A stretch of DNA of 64,000 nucleotides from the NCBI RefSeq assembly GCF_034424645.1, contig NZ_CP139969.1, positions 620,001 through 684,000 on the forward strand, in the 5' to 3' direction. Within the stretch, counting starts at the first letter, position 1, and every line of letters starts with the position of its first letter. The position numbers and the translations under genes are program-made. The notes under the pieces are model-generated. The model ran no database searches. It was not told the origin of the DNA and was given only the letters and a program-made list of their open reading frames with translations. Positions 37,375-46,200 of this stretch are shown in pieces. The stretch is from Bordetella avium. Its GTDB lineage: Bacteria; Pseudomonadota; Gammaproteobacteria; Burkholderiales; Burkholderiaceae_B.

Positions 37375-39338
37375 GCGAGCCGCTGATCGAACTGCGGGAC
37401 GTCTGGCGCGAGTTCGCGGCGGGCGATCAGGTGGTCGCCGTGTTGCGCGAGGTTAACCTGAGCATCCAGGCGGGCGAGATGGTCGCCATCGTGGGCGCCT
37501 CCGGCTCGGGCAAATCCACCTTGATGAATATCTGGGCTGCCTGGATCGGCCTTCCAGAGGGGTCTACCGCGTCGATGGCCGTGAGACCGCCCGGATGGAC
37601 CCTGACGAGTTGGCCGAGCTGCGGCGCGAGCATTTCGGCTTCATTTTCCAGCGCTATCACCTGCTTGCGGATTTGAGCGCGCAGGCCAACGTCGAGATGC
37701 CCGCGGTGTATGCCGGGATGGCGAGCGGGCCGCGCCATGAGCGGGCCGCCGCGCTCTTGCGGCGTCTGGGCCTGAGCGAGCGGCTGGACTATCGCCCTGG
37801 GCAGTTGTCGGGCGGTCAGCAGCAGCGTGTGAGCATTGCGCGTGCTCTCATGAACGGCGGGCGCATCATTCTGGCCGATGAGCCAACCGGCGCCCTGGAT
37901 ACCCAGACCGGCCAGGAAGTGTTGCGCATTCTCAAGGAGCTGAACGCGGCCGGGCATACGATTGTGCTCGTGACCCACGACATGAGTGTGGCGCGCCACG
38001 CGCGGCGCATCATCGAGATCAGCGATGGCCGCATCGTCTCGGATCAGGCCCGTCCCGATGCGCCGCCGCTTGACGCCCTGGCCGGCGATGAGGGGCCGGA
38101 AGCTCCCAAGCCCGCGCCGCAGCCGCTGCGCGCCTGGCTGGATCGGGGGAGCGAAGCATTGCGCATGGCTTTGCTGGCCATGAACGCGCATCGTTTGCGC
38201 ACCTGCCTGACCATGCTGGGTATTATCATCGGCATCGCCGCCGTGGTGTCAGTCGTGGCGCTAGGAGCTGGTTCGCGGCAGATGATTCTCGACGACATCA
38301 GCGCCATGGGAACCAATACGGTCGATGTGCTGCCAGGCAAGCACTTCGGCGACGAGAAGGCCGCCTCGATACGCACGCTGGTGGCCGCTGACGTCGAGGC
38401 GCTGGCGCGGCAGCCCTATGCCGATAGCGTGTCGTCTGAGGTGACGACATCGGCCACGCTGCGCTACCGCAATGTGTCGGTCAATGGAACGGTGCAAGGC
38501 GTTGGCGAACAATACCCGCGGGTGCGCGGTGTGCGCATCGCGCAAGGCCAGTTCTTTGATGCGGCTGCCGTCGCGCGGCGCGGCCAGGACGTGGTGATCG
38601 ACAACAACACGCGCAAGGCGCTGTTCGGTAACCATACCGATCCCATCGGGCAGGTGATTTTCATCGGTGCAGTACCTGCCCGTGTGATCGGTGTTACCCG
38701 GCCGCAGGAAACGCTGTTCGGCAACGCCGATGCGCTGCATGTCTGGATACCCTACACCACGGCGCTCAGCCGTATTCTCGGCCAGCAGCATTTGCGCAGC
38801 ATCACAGTGCGTGTCAATGACAACACGCCGCTCAAGGCGGCCGAAGCCGCCATTACCAAGCTGATGCTGCAACGGCACGGCGCCCAGGATTTCTTTGTGT
38901 TCAACACCGACACCATTCGCCAGACGGTCGAGCGCACGACGGCCACTTTGACGCTGCTGGTGTCCATGATTGCCGTGATTTCGTTGGTGGTGGGGGGGGG
39001 GTTGGCGTGATGAACATCATGCTGGTGTCCGTGACCGAGCGTACCCGCGAGATCGGGGTGCGTATGGCGGTGGGCGCACGCCGCAGCGATATCATGCAGC
39101 AGTTTCTGATCGAGGCGGTGCGGTCTGCCTGATCGGCGGGGTGCTGGGAATCCTGCTGTCGCTGTCTATCGGCGTCCTGGTGTCTCAGGCGACGCGAGGC
39201 GCCTTCCAGATGCTGTATTCCAGTGGTTCTATGGTGTTGGCTTTTGTCTGCTCCACGCTGATCGGCGTGGCCTTTGGTTTTCTCCCGGCACGCAGCGCGG
39301 CGCGCCTGGACCCCGTTGAATCGCTGGCACGAGAATGA
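37371..39338 (+). pseudogene. macB: macB ABC exporter, broken by three single-base shifts
   Basis: This would encode a MacB-type ABC exporter of about 650 residues: an N-terminal ATPase (Walker A GASGSGKS, signature [15 protein letters not shown], Walker B ILADEP), then a TM helix, a periplasmic domain and three more TM helices ending ARLDPVESLARE. The reading frame breaks three times. One base is missing after 37532 (NI-LGCLDRP region), the frame shifts at the G10 run 38992-39001 (expected VVGGxGVMNIML), and one base is missing near 39121 (expected EAVLVCLIGG). All three are equivalent to one-base losses. It is either a decayed gene or affected by sequencing error. The adaptor and outer membrane genes either side are intact. 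Confidence 0.88.
38992..39001 (+). repeat. G10 homopolymer inside macB
   Basis: Ten G follow GTGGT at the point where MacB should read VVGG(I/V)GVMN. Frame would be restored by a length of 8 or 11, so slippage here could turn this segment on or off, but two other shifts must also be repaired. Confidence 0.7.
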
Positions 39339-40684
39339 AGTCTATCCTTATGCTCGGCGCGCCCCTGCTCTTGGCGGCTTGCGGCCTGATGCGCACGCCT
39401 TACCATCCGCCTGCCGAATGGCAATACGCGCCGCAAGCAACAGCGGCTTCTGGCGGCATGTGGTGGCGCAATTTCCAGGACCCGGTGCTGGACACCCTGG
39501 TCGAGGCCGCTTTGGCTCGCAACAATGATCTGGCGGTGGCGGCGCTCAAGGTGCGGCGCGCACAGTTACAGGCCGGCCTCGCGCAGGCTGACCTGCATCC
39601 GACGCTGAGTGGGACCGGCTCGTTTAACCGCAACCGTGCCCTCAATGGCGAGCGCGCCACCACCCGTAGCACCAACGTCGAGCTGGCGGCGAGTTGGGAA
39701 CTGGATCTCTGGGGGCGCTTGTCGAGCGCCCGCGATGCGGCCGATTGGCAGGCCGCCGCCACCGAACAGGATAGGCAGAGCGCTGCTCTGAGCCTGATCG
39801 GTACGACGGCCAAGCTGTATTGGCAAACCGCTTTTCTTAATCAGCGGATGGCCAGCAGCCGCGAGAGTATCGCCTATGCACGGCGTACGCTGGAGCTGGT
39901 GCAGACGCAATACGAGGCAGGAGGCGCTTCCGGTCTGGAAATCGCCGAGGCGAAAGAAAATCTGGCCAGCCAGGAGGCCGCCTACACCGAACTGCAGCAG
40001 CAGAAGGTCGAGGCGGTCAATGGGCTGACCATTCTGTTCGATGGGCCGCCCGACCGTGTCGCCGCCGATCCGCAGCGCCTGCCGCAGGGGATGTTACCCG
40101 GCGTCGATGCGGGCTTGCCCGCCGGTTTGTTGGGGCGGCGCCCCGATCTGCGCGCTGCCGAGGCCCGTCTTCGCGCAGCGGTGGCGACGAGTGATGCGAC
40201 CCGCGCCAGCTATTATCCCTCCCTCAGCCTGACGGGCGCCTTGGGTTCGGCCAGCAATTCCCTGGGGAATCTCCTTGCCAATCCGGTGGCCGCGCTGGGG
40301 TCGGGGTTGAGCCTGCCCTTTCTCAACTGGAATCAGATGCGGCTGAACCTTCGCATCGCCGAAGCGGATTACGAAATCCTGGTGGCGCAGTTCCGTCAGG
40401 CGCTATATCAGGCCATGGCCGATGTCGAAAACACGCTGTCAGCGCGTGCGCAACTGGCTCGCCGCGCTCGTTTGCTGGAGGCCGCCCTCGAGGCATCGCG
40501 CGATGCCGAACGGCTTTACGAAGTCCGCTACCGCGCCGGAGCCGTGGCGCTGCGCGTTTGGCTGGATGCTCAGGAAAAGCGCCGTAATGCCGAGATCGCC
40601 GTTGATGACAATCGCTTGCAGCAGTTGCGCAACCAGGTCGATGTGTATCAGGCCTTGGGCGGGGATGCCGCCGTGGGACAATAA
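39335..40684 (+). CDS. NodT/OprM-type outer membrane efflux lipoprotein
   Basis: This is a 449-residue outer membrane factor. The lipobox LLAACG sets Cys16 as the acylation site. Two repeated coiled-coil/barrel halves follow, with family landmarks PYHPPAEWQ, WWRNFQDPVLDTLVEAALARNNDL, GRRPDLRAAEARLRAA and SLPFLNWNQMRLNLRIAEADYE. It would form the TolC-like exit duct for the MacA/MacB pump encoded upstream, whose macB is broken here. It overlaps the end of macB by four bases and ends overlapping tcdA (TAATG). Confidence 0.9.
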   Translation: MKSILMLGAPLLLAACGLMRTPYHPPAEWQYAPQATAASGGMWWRNFQDPVLDTLVEAALARNNDLAVAALKVRRAQLQAGLAQADLHPTLSGTGSFNRNRALNGERATTRSTNVELAASWELDLWGRLSSARDAADWQAAATEQDRQSAALSLIGTTAKLYWQTAFLNQRMASSRESIAYARRTLELVQTQYEAGGASGLEIAEAKENLASQEAAYTELQQQKVEAVNGLTILFDGPPDRVAADPQRLPQGMLPGVDAGLPAGLLGRRPDLRAAEARLRAAVATSDATRASYYPSLSLTGALGSASNSLGNLLANPVAALGSGLSLPFLNWNQMRLNLRIAEADYEILVAQFRQALYQAMADVENTLSARAQLARRARLLEAALEASRDAERLYEVRYRAGAVALRVWLDAQEKRRNAEIAVDDNRLQQLRNQVDVYQALGGDAAVGQ

Positions 40685-41493
40685 TGCCTATGAATCTGCC
40701 CGCTTCCTGCTCTATCGATACCGAACGCCGTTTCGGCGGTTTGTCCCGGCTTTATGGTCCCGATGCGCCGGCGCGGTTGCGCGCTGCGCATGTGGCGGTA
40801 GCCGGATTGGGCGGTGTGGGTTCCTGGACGGCGGAGGCGCTGGCGCGTTGCGGTGTGGGCGCGCTGACGCTCATCGATCTGGACAACATCGCCGAGTCCA
40901 ACGTCAATCGGCAGATTCATGCGCTGACGTCCACACTGGGGCAGGCCAAGGTGGCCGCCATGGCCGAGCGCATCGCCGGTATCAACCCAGATTGCCGTCT
41001 GACATGTATCGAAGACTTTGTTGAGCCGGATAACCTGACCAGCGTGTTGGCGGGCGATTACGCCATGCTGATCGACTGCACCGATCAGGCTGCCGCCAAG
41101 ATCGCCATGATTCTGCACGCCCGCAGCCGCAGCCTGCCCATGCTGTTGTGCGGCGGCGCGGGCGGCAAGACGGACCCGCTTTGCCTGCGTGCCGGGGATT
41201 TGTCGCAGGCCGTGAATGATGCGCTGCTGTCTAAGCTGCGCAACAAGCTGCGCCGCGAACACGGCTATCCTCGCGCCAGCGACGCGCATGGCAGGGCGCT
41301 CAAGCGGGTGCCGCGCATGGGGGTGCGCGCCTTGTGGTTTGATCAGCCGGCCATCTTGCCGGCAGCCTGGAAAGACGGCGCTGCGCCGCAGGGCCTGTCT
41401 TGTGCCGGTTATGGCTCGGTGGTGATGGTGACTGCCGCCATGGGTATGGCGGCGGCCAATGAGGCGGTGCAGGCGATTCTGGCCACGCCTTGA
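40684..41493 (+). CDS. tcdA: tRNA threonylcarbamoyladenosine dehydratase TcdA
   Basis: This 269-residue protein is an E1-like (ThiF/MoeB) ATP-dependent enzyme that cyclises t6A37 of tRNA to ct6A. The N-terminus RFGGLSRLYGPDAPARLRAA, the nucleotide-binding GLGGVGSWTAEALARCGVG, LTLIDLDNIAESNVNRQIHA, AMLIDCTDQAAAK and the C-terminal GYGSVVMVTAAMGMAAANEAV fit TcdA closely. It starts at ATG 40684 overlapping the efflux gene stop. It is convergent with the pabC-like gene. Confidence 0.92.
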   Translation: MPMNLPASCSIDTERRFGGLSRLYGPDAPARLRAAHVAVAGLGGVGSWTAEALARCGVGALTLIDLDNIAESNVNRQIHALTSTLGQAKVAAMAERIAGINPDCRLTCIEDFVEPDNLTSVLAGDYAMLIDCTDQAAAKIAMILHARSRSLPMLLCGGAGGKTDPLCLRAGDLSQAVNDALLSKLRNKLRREHGYPRASDAHGRALKRVPRMGVRALWFDQPAILPAAWKDGAAPQGLSCAGYGSVVMVTAAMGMAAANEAVQAILATP

Positions 41494-41500
41494 GCGGGGT

Positions 41501-42133
41501 TCAGTAATCGTGCAGCGTGACGTCGATCCAGCCGCGCAGCGCGTTTGACAGGCGGATGGCCTGGGCATCTCGCAAATCCCTGACTTCGAGCACTTGCTCG
41601 CGGACCTCGCCCGCTTCCAGCAGGGCGGCGCGCTGCACGCCGGCCAGCAGGCCGCACTCCACGGGCGGGGTGTACCACTGGCCATCCAATTGCAGATAGA
41701 TATTGCTGCGGCTGCCTTCGCAGAGCTGACCCTTCTCGTTGAGAAAAATCATGTCGAAAATCTGCGGGTGACCGGGCAGCCAGTCGCTGGCCTTGGCATA
41801 CCACGGGCGGTAAGTGGATTTGTAGCGCAGCAGCGGCTCCTTGGAATTCAGTGTTTCTGGCGCCAGCAGAATTTCCTGCACCATAGGCAGCGGCGGCAGG
41901 ACTGCCGTCTGGATGCTGCATTGGCCACTGCGGTCCAGCAGCAGTCGCAAGCGCTGCGGCTGCATGCCGGGCAAGGCTTGCACGGTGGACATGATCGTGG
42001 TTTCGATGGCTGCTTCGTCGCAGCGGTAGCCCAGCGCCAGCGCCGAGGCCGCCAGCCGGGTCAGATGCCGGCCTAGCAAAGGCGTTTCGCGTTGGGCGGT
42101 GACGAGTATGGTTTCGATCAGCTCGGGGGCCAT
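41501..42133 (-). CDS. Class IV aminotransferase, aminodeoxychorismate lyase-like
   Basis: This is a 210-residue PLP fold-type IV protein, shorter than usual (about 270), with a compact N-terminal part (LIETILVTAQRETPLLGRHL). The PLP lysine is in LRYKSTYRPWY, and the usual FLNEKGQLCEGSRSNIYLQ and PPVECGLLAGVQRAALLE follow. Because pabB lies directly upstream (seven bases), the likely role is PabC: releasing 4-aminobenzoate and pyruvate from aminodeoxychorismate for folate synthesis. In many proteobacteria this domain is fused to PabB; here it is separate. Confidence 0.85.
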   Translation of the reverse strand: MAPELIETILVTAQRETPLLGRHLTRLAASALALGYRCDEAAIETTIMSTVQALPGMQPQRLRLLLDRSGQCSIQTAVLPPLPMVQEILLAPETLNSKEPLLRYKSTYRPWYAKASDWLPGHPQIFDMIFLNEKGQLCEGSRSNIYLQLDGQWYTPPVECGLLAGVQRAALLEAGEVREQVLEVRDLRDAQAIRLSNALRGWIDVTLHDY

Positions 42134-42140
42134 GACGATC

Positions 42141-43286
42141 CTAGGTGGAGGAGGGCTGGCCCAGAATACGGGCCTTCCATTGGCATTCCTGCCACTCTAG
42201 CGCGGGATCGGAGTCATGGACAATCCCGCCGCCGGTGTTGTAGATGCCTTGCCCATATTCGTTCAGCACCAACGTGCGAATGGCCACGTTGAGGGAGAAG
42301 TCGCCGTCGGGCGCAAGCCAGCCGATGCTACCGCAGTACAGTCCGCGCGGTGCGATCTCAAGCTGCCTGATGCGCCGCATGGCGGCGATTTTGGGTGCGC
42401 CGGTAATTGAACCGCAGGGGAATAGGGCCTGCATGACTTCGGGCAGGCTGGCCTTGGGCGCCTGTGCGCTGACGGTCGAGGTCATGGTCCAGACCGAAGG
42501 GTAGCGCTCCAGAGAAAACAGGGCGTCGACCTTGACTGTGCCCGTCAGCGCCAGGCGGCCCAGGTCGTTGCGCAGCAGGTCCACGATCATGAGGTTTTCG
42601 GCGCGGTTCTTGGCGCTGCTCAGCAGCTCGCGACCCAGGCGCTCGTCTTCCTGCGGGTCTGTGGCGCGCGGCGCCGTGCCCTTCATCGGCCGGGTGATGA
42701 GGCGCTCGCCCTGGCGGGCGACAAACAGCTCCGGCGAGAAAGACAGAATCGTGCGTTGGCCGTCGCGTATAAACGCGCCATGCGCTACCGGATGGCGCTG
42801 GGCGATGGCGCGATAGAGCGCCGCAGGATCGCCTTCGATCCGCACATCGAGTGGTTGGGTGTAATTGACCTGATAGAACTCACCGGCAGCGATACCGGCG
42901 CGGATGCGTTCGATGCGGTCGGCATAGTCCGTCTGGGTCTGGCGGGGGGTGACGCTGACCACGCGGGCGCGGGCGTCCTGCGGCCCGGCAGGCCAGGGGG
43001 CGCCCAGATCGCAGTGTTCAAAGACGAGTGCGGTCAGGCGCGGTGGGAGGTCGGTGCGCGGCGCCGGGTTGATGCCGTCGGGGGGGGCGCCCAGGGCTTC
43101 GGGCAGCAGCCATTCGCCTAGCTCGTAGTCCAGCAGCAGGGCGACCCAGTGGCCAGCGCGGCGAGCGGCTTCGATGGCCGCCCAGGCCTGGGGCAGATCT
43201 TGCGGCTGCCTCGCCTGGATGCGCGCGAGTTGTCCTGACAGGCGGCGCGACCGTCCGGCCAGACGGTCTTCAAACCAGCAATCCAT
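42141..43286 (-). CDS. pabB: Aminodeoxychorismate synthase component I
   Basis: This is a 381-residue chorismate-utilising enzyme. It has an N-terminal part with HWVALLLDYELGEWL and the conserved synthase domain: AGEFYQVNYTQPLDV, SFSPELFVARQGERLITRPMKGTAPR (with the family K-G-T), AENLMIVDLLRNDLGRLALTG, ALFPCGSITGAPKIAAMRRI and YCGSIGWL. It aminates chorismate at C4. ATG 43286 is chosen: it lies five bases after the end of the UvrA-like gene and gives the normal N-terminus. It forms an operon with the pabC-like gene. Confidence 0.91.
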   Translation of the reverse strand: MDCWFEDRLAGRSRRLSGQLARIQARQPQDLPQAWAAIEAARRAGHWVALLLDYELGEWLLPEALGAPPDGINPAPRTDLPPRLTALVFEHCDLGAPWPAGPQDARARVVSVTPRQTQTDYADRIERIRAGIAAGEFYQVNYTQPLDVRIEGDPAALYRAIAQRHPVAHGAFIRDGQRTILSFSPELFVARQGERLITRPMKGTAPRATDPQEDERLGRELLSSAKNRAENLMIVDLLRNDLGRLALTGTVKVDALFSLERYPSVWTMTSTVSAQAPKASLPEVMQALFPCGSITGAPKIAAMRRIRQLEIAPRGLYCGSIGWLAPDGDFSLNVAIRTLVLNEYGQGIYNTGGGIVHDSDPALEWQECQWKARILGQPSST

Positions 43287-43291
43287 GTTCG

Positions 43292-46200
43292 CTATTGTTG
43301 GAGGAACTCGGCAAGCACCCGCCCCGTATGAGAGCGGTCGCGCAGGCTCATGACATGTTCCGGAGAGCCCTCGGCCACCAATTGGCCGCCGCCTGTACCG
43401 CCTTCCGGACCGAGGTCTAGCAGCCAATCGGCTTCGGCGATCACATCGAGATTATGCTCGATCACGACAACGGTGTTGCCGGCTTCTACCAGACGATGCA
43501 GCACATGGATGAGCTTTTCGACGTCGGCCATCGACAGACCCACCGTGGGTTCGTCCAGCACGTAGAGCGTGTGCGGGATGCGCGAGGCGCGCCCGGTCTT
43601 GATGACCCCATCTGTCAGACGAGCCTTGGCCAGTTCAGTCACGAGCTTGATACGCTGCGCTTCGCCGCCTGACAGCGTGGGCGAGGGCTGGCCCAGCGTC
43701 AGATAGCCCAGGCCCACGTCCTGCATCAGTTGCAGGGGGCGGTGGATCTTGGGGTGGGCGGCAAAATAGGACAGCGCATCATCGACCTCCAGCGACAACA
43801 CCTCGCCCGCGTTCTTGTCGCGCATTTGCACGCTGAGCGTATCGGCATTGAAGCGCGCGCCATTGCAGGCGTCGCAAGGCACTTTGACATCCGGCAGGAA
43901 GCTCATTTCGATGGTGCGCATCCCCTGGCCTTCGCAGATCGGGCAGCGGCCGTCGCCGGTATTGAAGGAGAAGCGAGCGGCGCCCCAGCCGCGCATGCGG
44001 GCCTCGCGGGTATCGGCAAACTGTTTGCGCACATCGTCCCAGAAACCCACATAGGTGGCGGGGCAGGAGCGCGGGGTTTTGCCGATGGGGGTCTGATCTA
44101 CCTCCAGCACGCGGTCGATGGCTTCCCAGCCCTCGATGCGGGCGCAGCCCACCCATTGCTCAGCCTTGTGGGCCGATACGACACGGCTTAGGTTATCCAG
44201 CAGCACCTCGCGCGCCAGCGTGGACTTGCCCGAACCCGACACCCCGGTGACTACCGTCAGGCGGCCCACCGGGATGCTGGCATTGACGTTGCCCAGATTG
44301 TGCAGATGCGCAGCCTTGATGTGCAGCATGGGCGTGTCGGGATCGATCGGACGGCGCCCCTGCAAGGGATGCGCCAGGGGCTGGGCCAGATAGCGGCCGG
44401 TCAGGGATTCGGGCGCATCGATCAGGGCCTGGGCATTCCCTTGGGCGACGACGCGACCGCCCCGGATGCCGGCGCCGGGTCCGATATCGATGATGTGCGA
44501 GGCGCGGCGTATCGTGTCTTCGTCGTGTTCGACGACGACCAGGGTGTTGCCATTGCCTTCTAGCCGCGCCAACGCATCGAGCAGAATGCGGTTGTCACGC
44601 GGGTGCAGGCCGATGGTCGGCTCGTCCAGCACATAGCACACGCCTTGCAGGTTCGAACCCAGTTGGGCCGCCAGGCGGATACGCTGCGCCTCGCCGCCCG
44701 ATAAGGTGGGGGCGGCGCGGTCTAGCGCCAGATAGTTCAGGCCGACCTCTTGCATGAAGTCCAGGCGGCCGCGGATTTCGGCCAGGATGTCGCGCGCGAT
44801 TTCTGCTTCGCGCCCGCGCATGACCAGCCCCGTGAAGAAACTGTGGGCCTGCGCAACCGGCATGGAAGCAAGGTTGGCAATGGATCGTTCGCGCCAGCGC
44901 ACCGCCAGCGCCACGCGGTTCAGGCGCTGGCCGTCACAGATGCTGCAAACATGGGTTTCACCTTCATAGGCCGCATTCCAGGCGCTTTCCTCGCCGCTTT
45001 GTTCTGCGTCAAAGCCCTGCAATTGCACACCGGTGCCGAAGCAGCCCGTGCACCAACCATGTTTGGAGTTATAGGAGAACAGGCGCGGATCGGGTTCGGG
45101 GAAGCTGATGCCGCAAGAGGGGCAGGCCCGTTTGACCGAGAAATGCTGCTGTTGCGGCCGATGGTTCAGACCGGCCTCGCGGCGCATGGGTGTGTCGCCT
45201 TCGGCGCCCGGCGTCAGATCCCACAGAATGCTCATCGCACCCTGGCCATGCTCTAGCGCGCTCTTGACGGCATTGCGCAGTTCAGCCTCATTGGCCGGGT
45301 CGATCACCAGATCGGCCACCGGCAATTCAATCGTGTGTTCTTTATAGCGGTCCAGGCGCGGCCAGGGGCTGACGGGTATGAACTCGCCATCCACCCGCAA
45401 ATGCGTATAGCCCTTGCCGCCGGCCCATTTCGCCAGATCGGTGTAATACCCTTTGCGTGCGGTCACCAGCGGCGCCAACAGACCCAGATGACGCCCGCGG
45501 TGCTCACGCATCAGGCGCGCGACGATTTGATCGGTGTTTTGCGGCTCGACCGGCACCTGACAGTCGGGGCAATATTGCGTACCCAGCTTGACGTAGAGCA
45601 GGCGCAGGAAGTGATGAATTTCCGTCATGGTGGCGACGGTGGATTTGCGCCCGCCCCGGCTGGTGCGCTGCTCGATGGCCACTGTGGGCGGAATACCGAA
45701 AATGGCGTCCACGTCCGGCTTGCCCGCCGGCTGCACGATGGCGCGGGCATAGGCATTGAGCGATTCCAGGTAGCGGCGCTGGCCTTCGTTGAACAGGATA
45801 TCGAAGGCCAGGGTGGATTTCCCCGAGCCTGACACGCCAGTGATCACCGTGAAGGTATCGCGAGGGATTTCCACGCTGACGTTCTTCAGGTTGTGTTCGC
45901 GGGCATTGCGGATCTCGATGGTCTGGGCCTGTTGGCGGCGTTGACGCATGAGCGATTGCAGCGGCGTGCCGCTTTCGTAGCTCGTAACCGGCTCCGCCAG
46001 CGTGGGTAGGGCATGGACCGGCAAGATGCTGGCCTCATATTCGCGTAGCGCCTGGCCGGTATGCGAACGCGGGTTGTCCATCAGATCTTGGGGCGTGCCG
46101 ACACCGACCAGTTCACCGCCCGCATCGCCGCCGTCCGGTCCCAGATCGATCAGCCAGTCTGCGGCGCGGATCACATCCAGATTGTGTTCGATGACCAGCA

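Noticed and set aside
37371..39338. Programmed ribosomal frameshifting in macB
   Set aside because: Three separate shifts would be needed, with no slippery heptamer plus pseudoknot recognised. Decay or sequence error is simpler.
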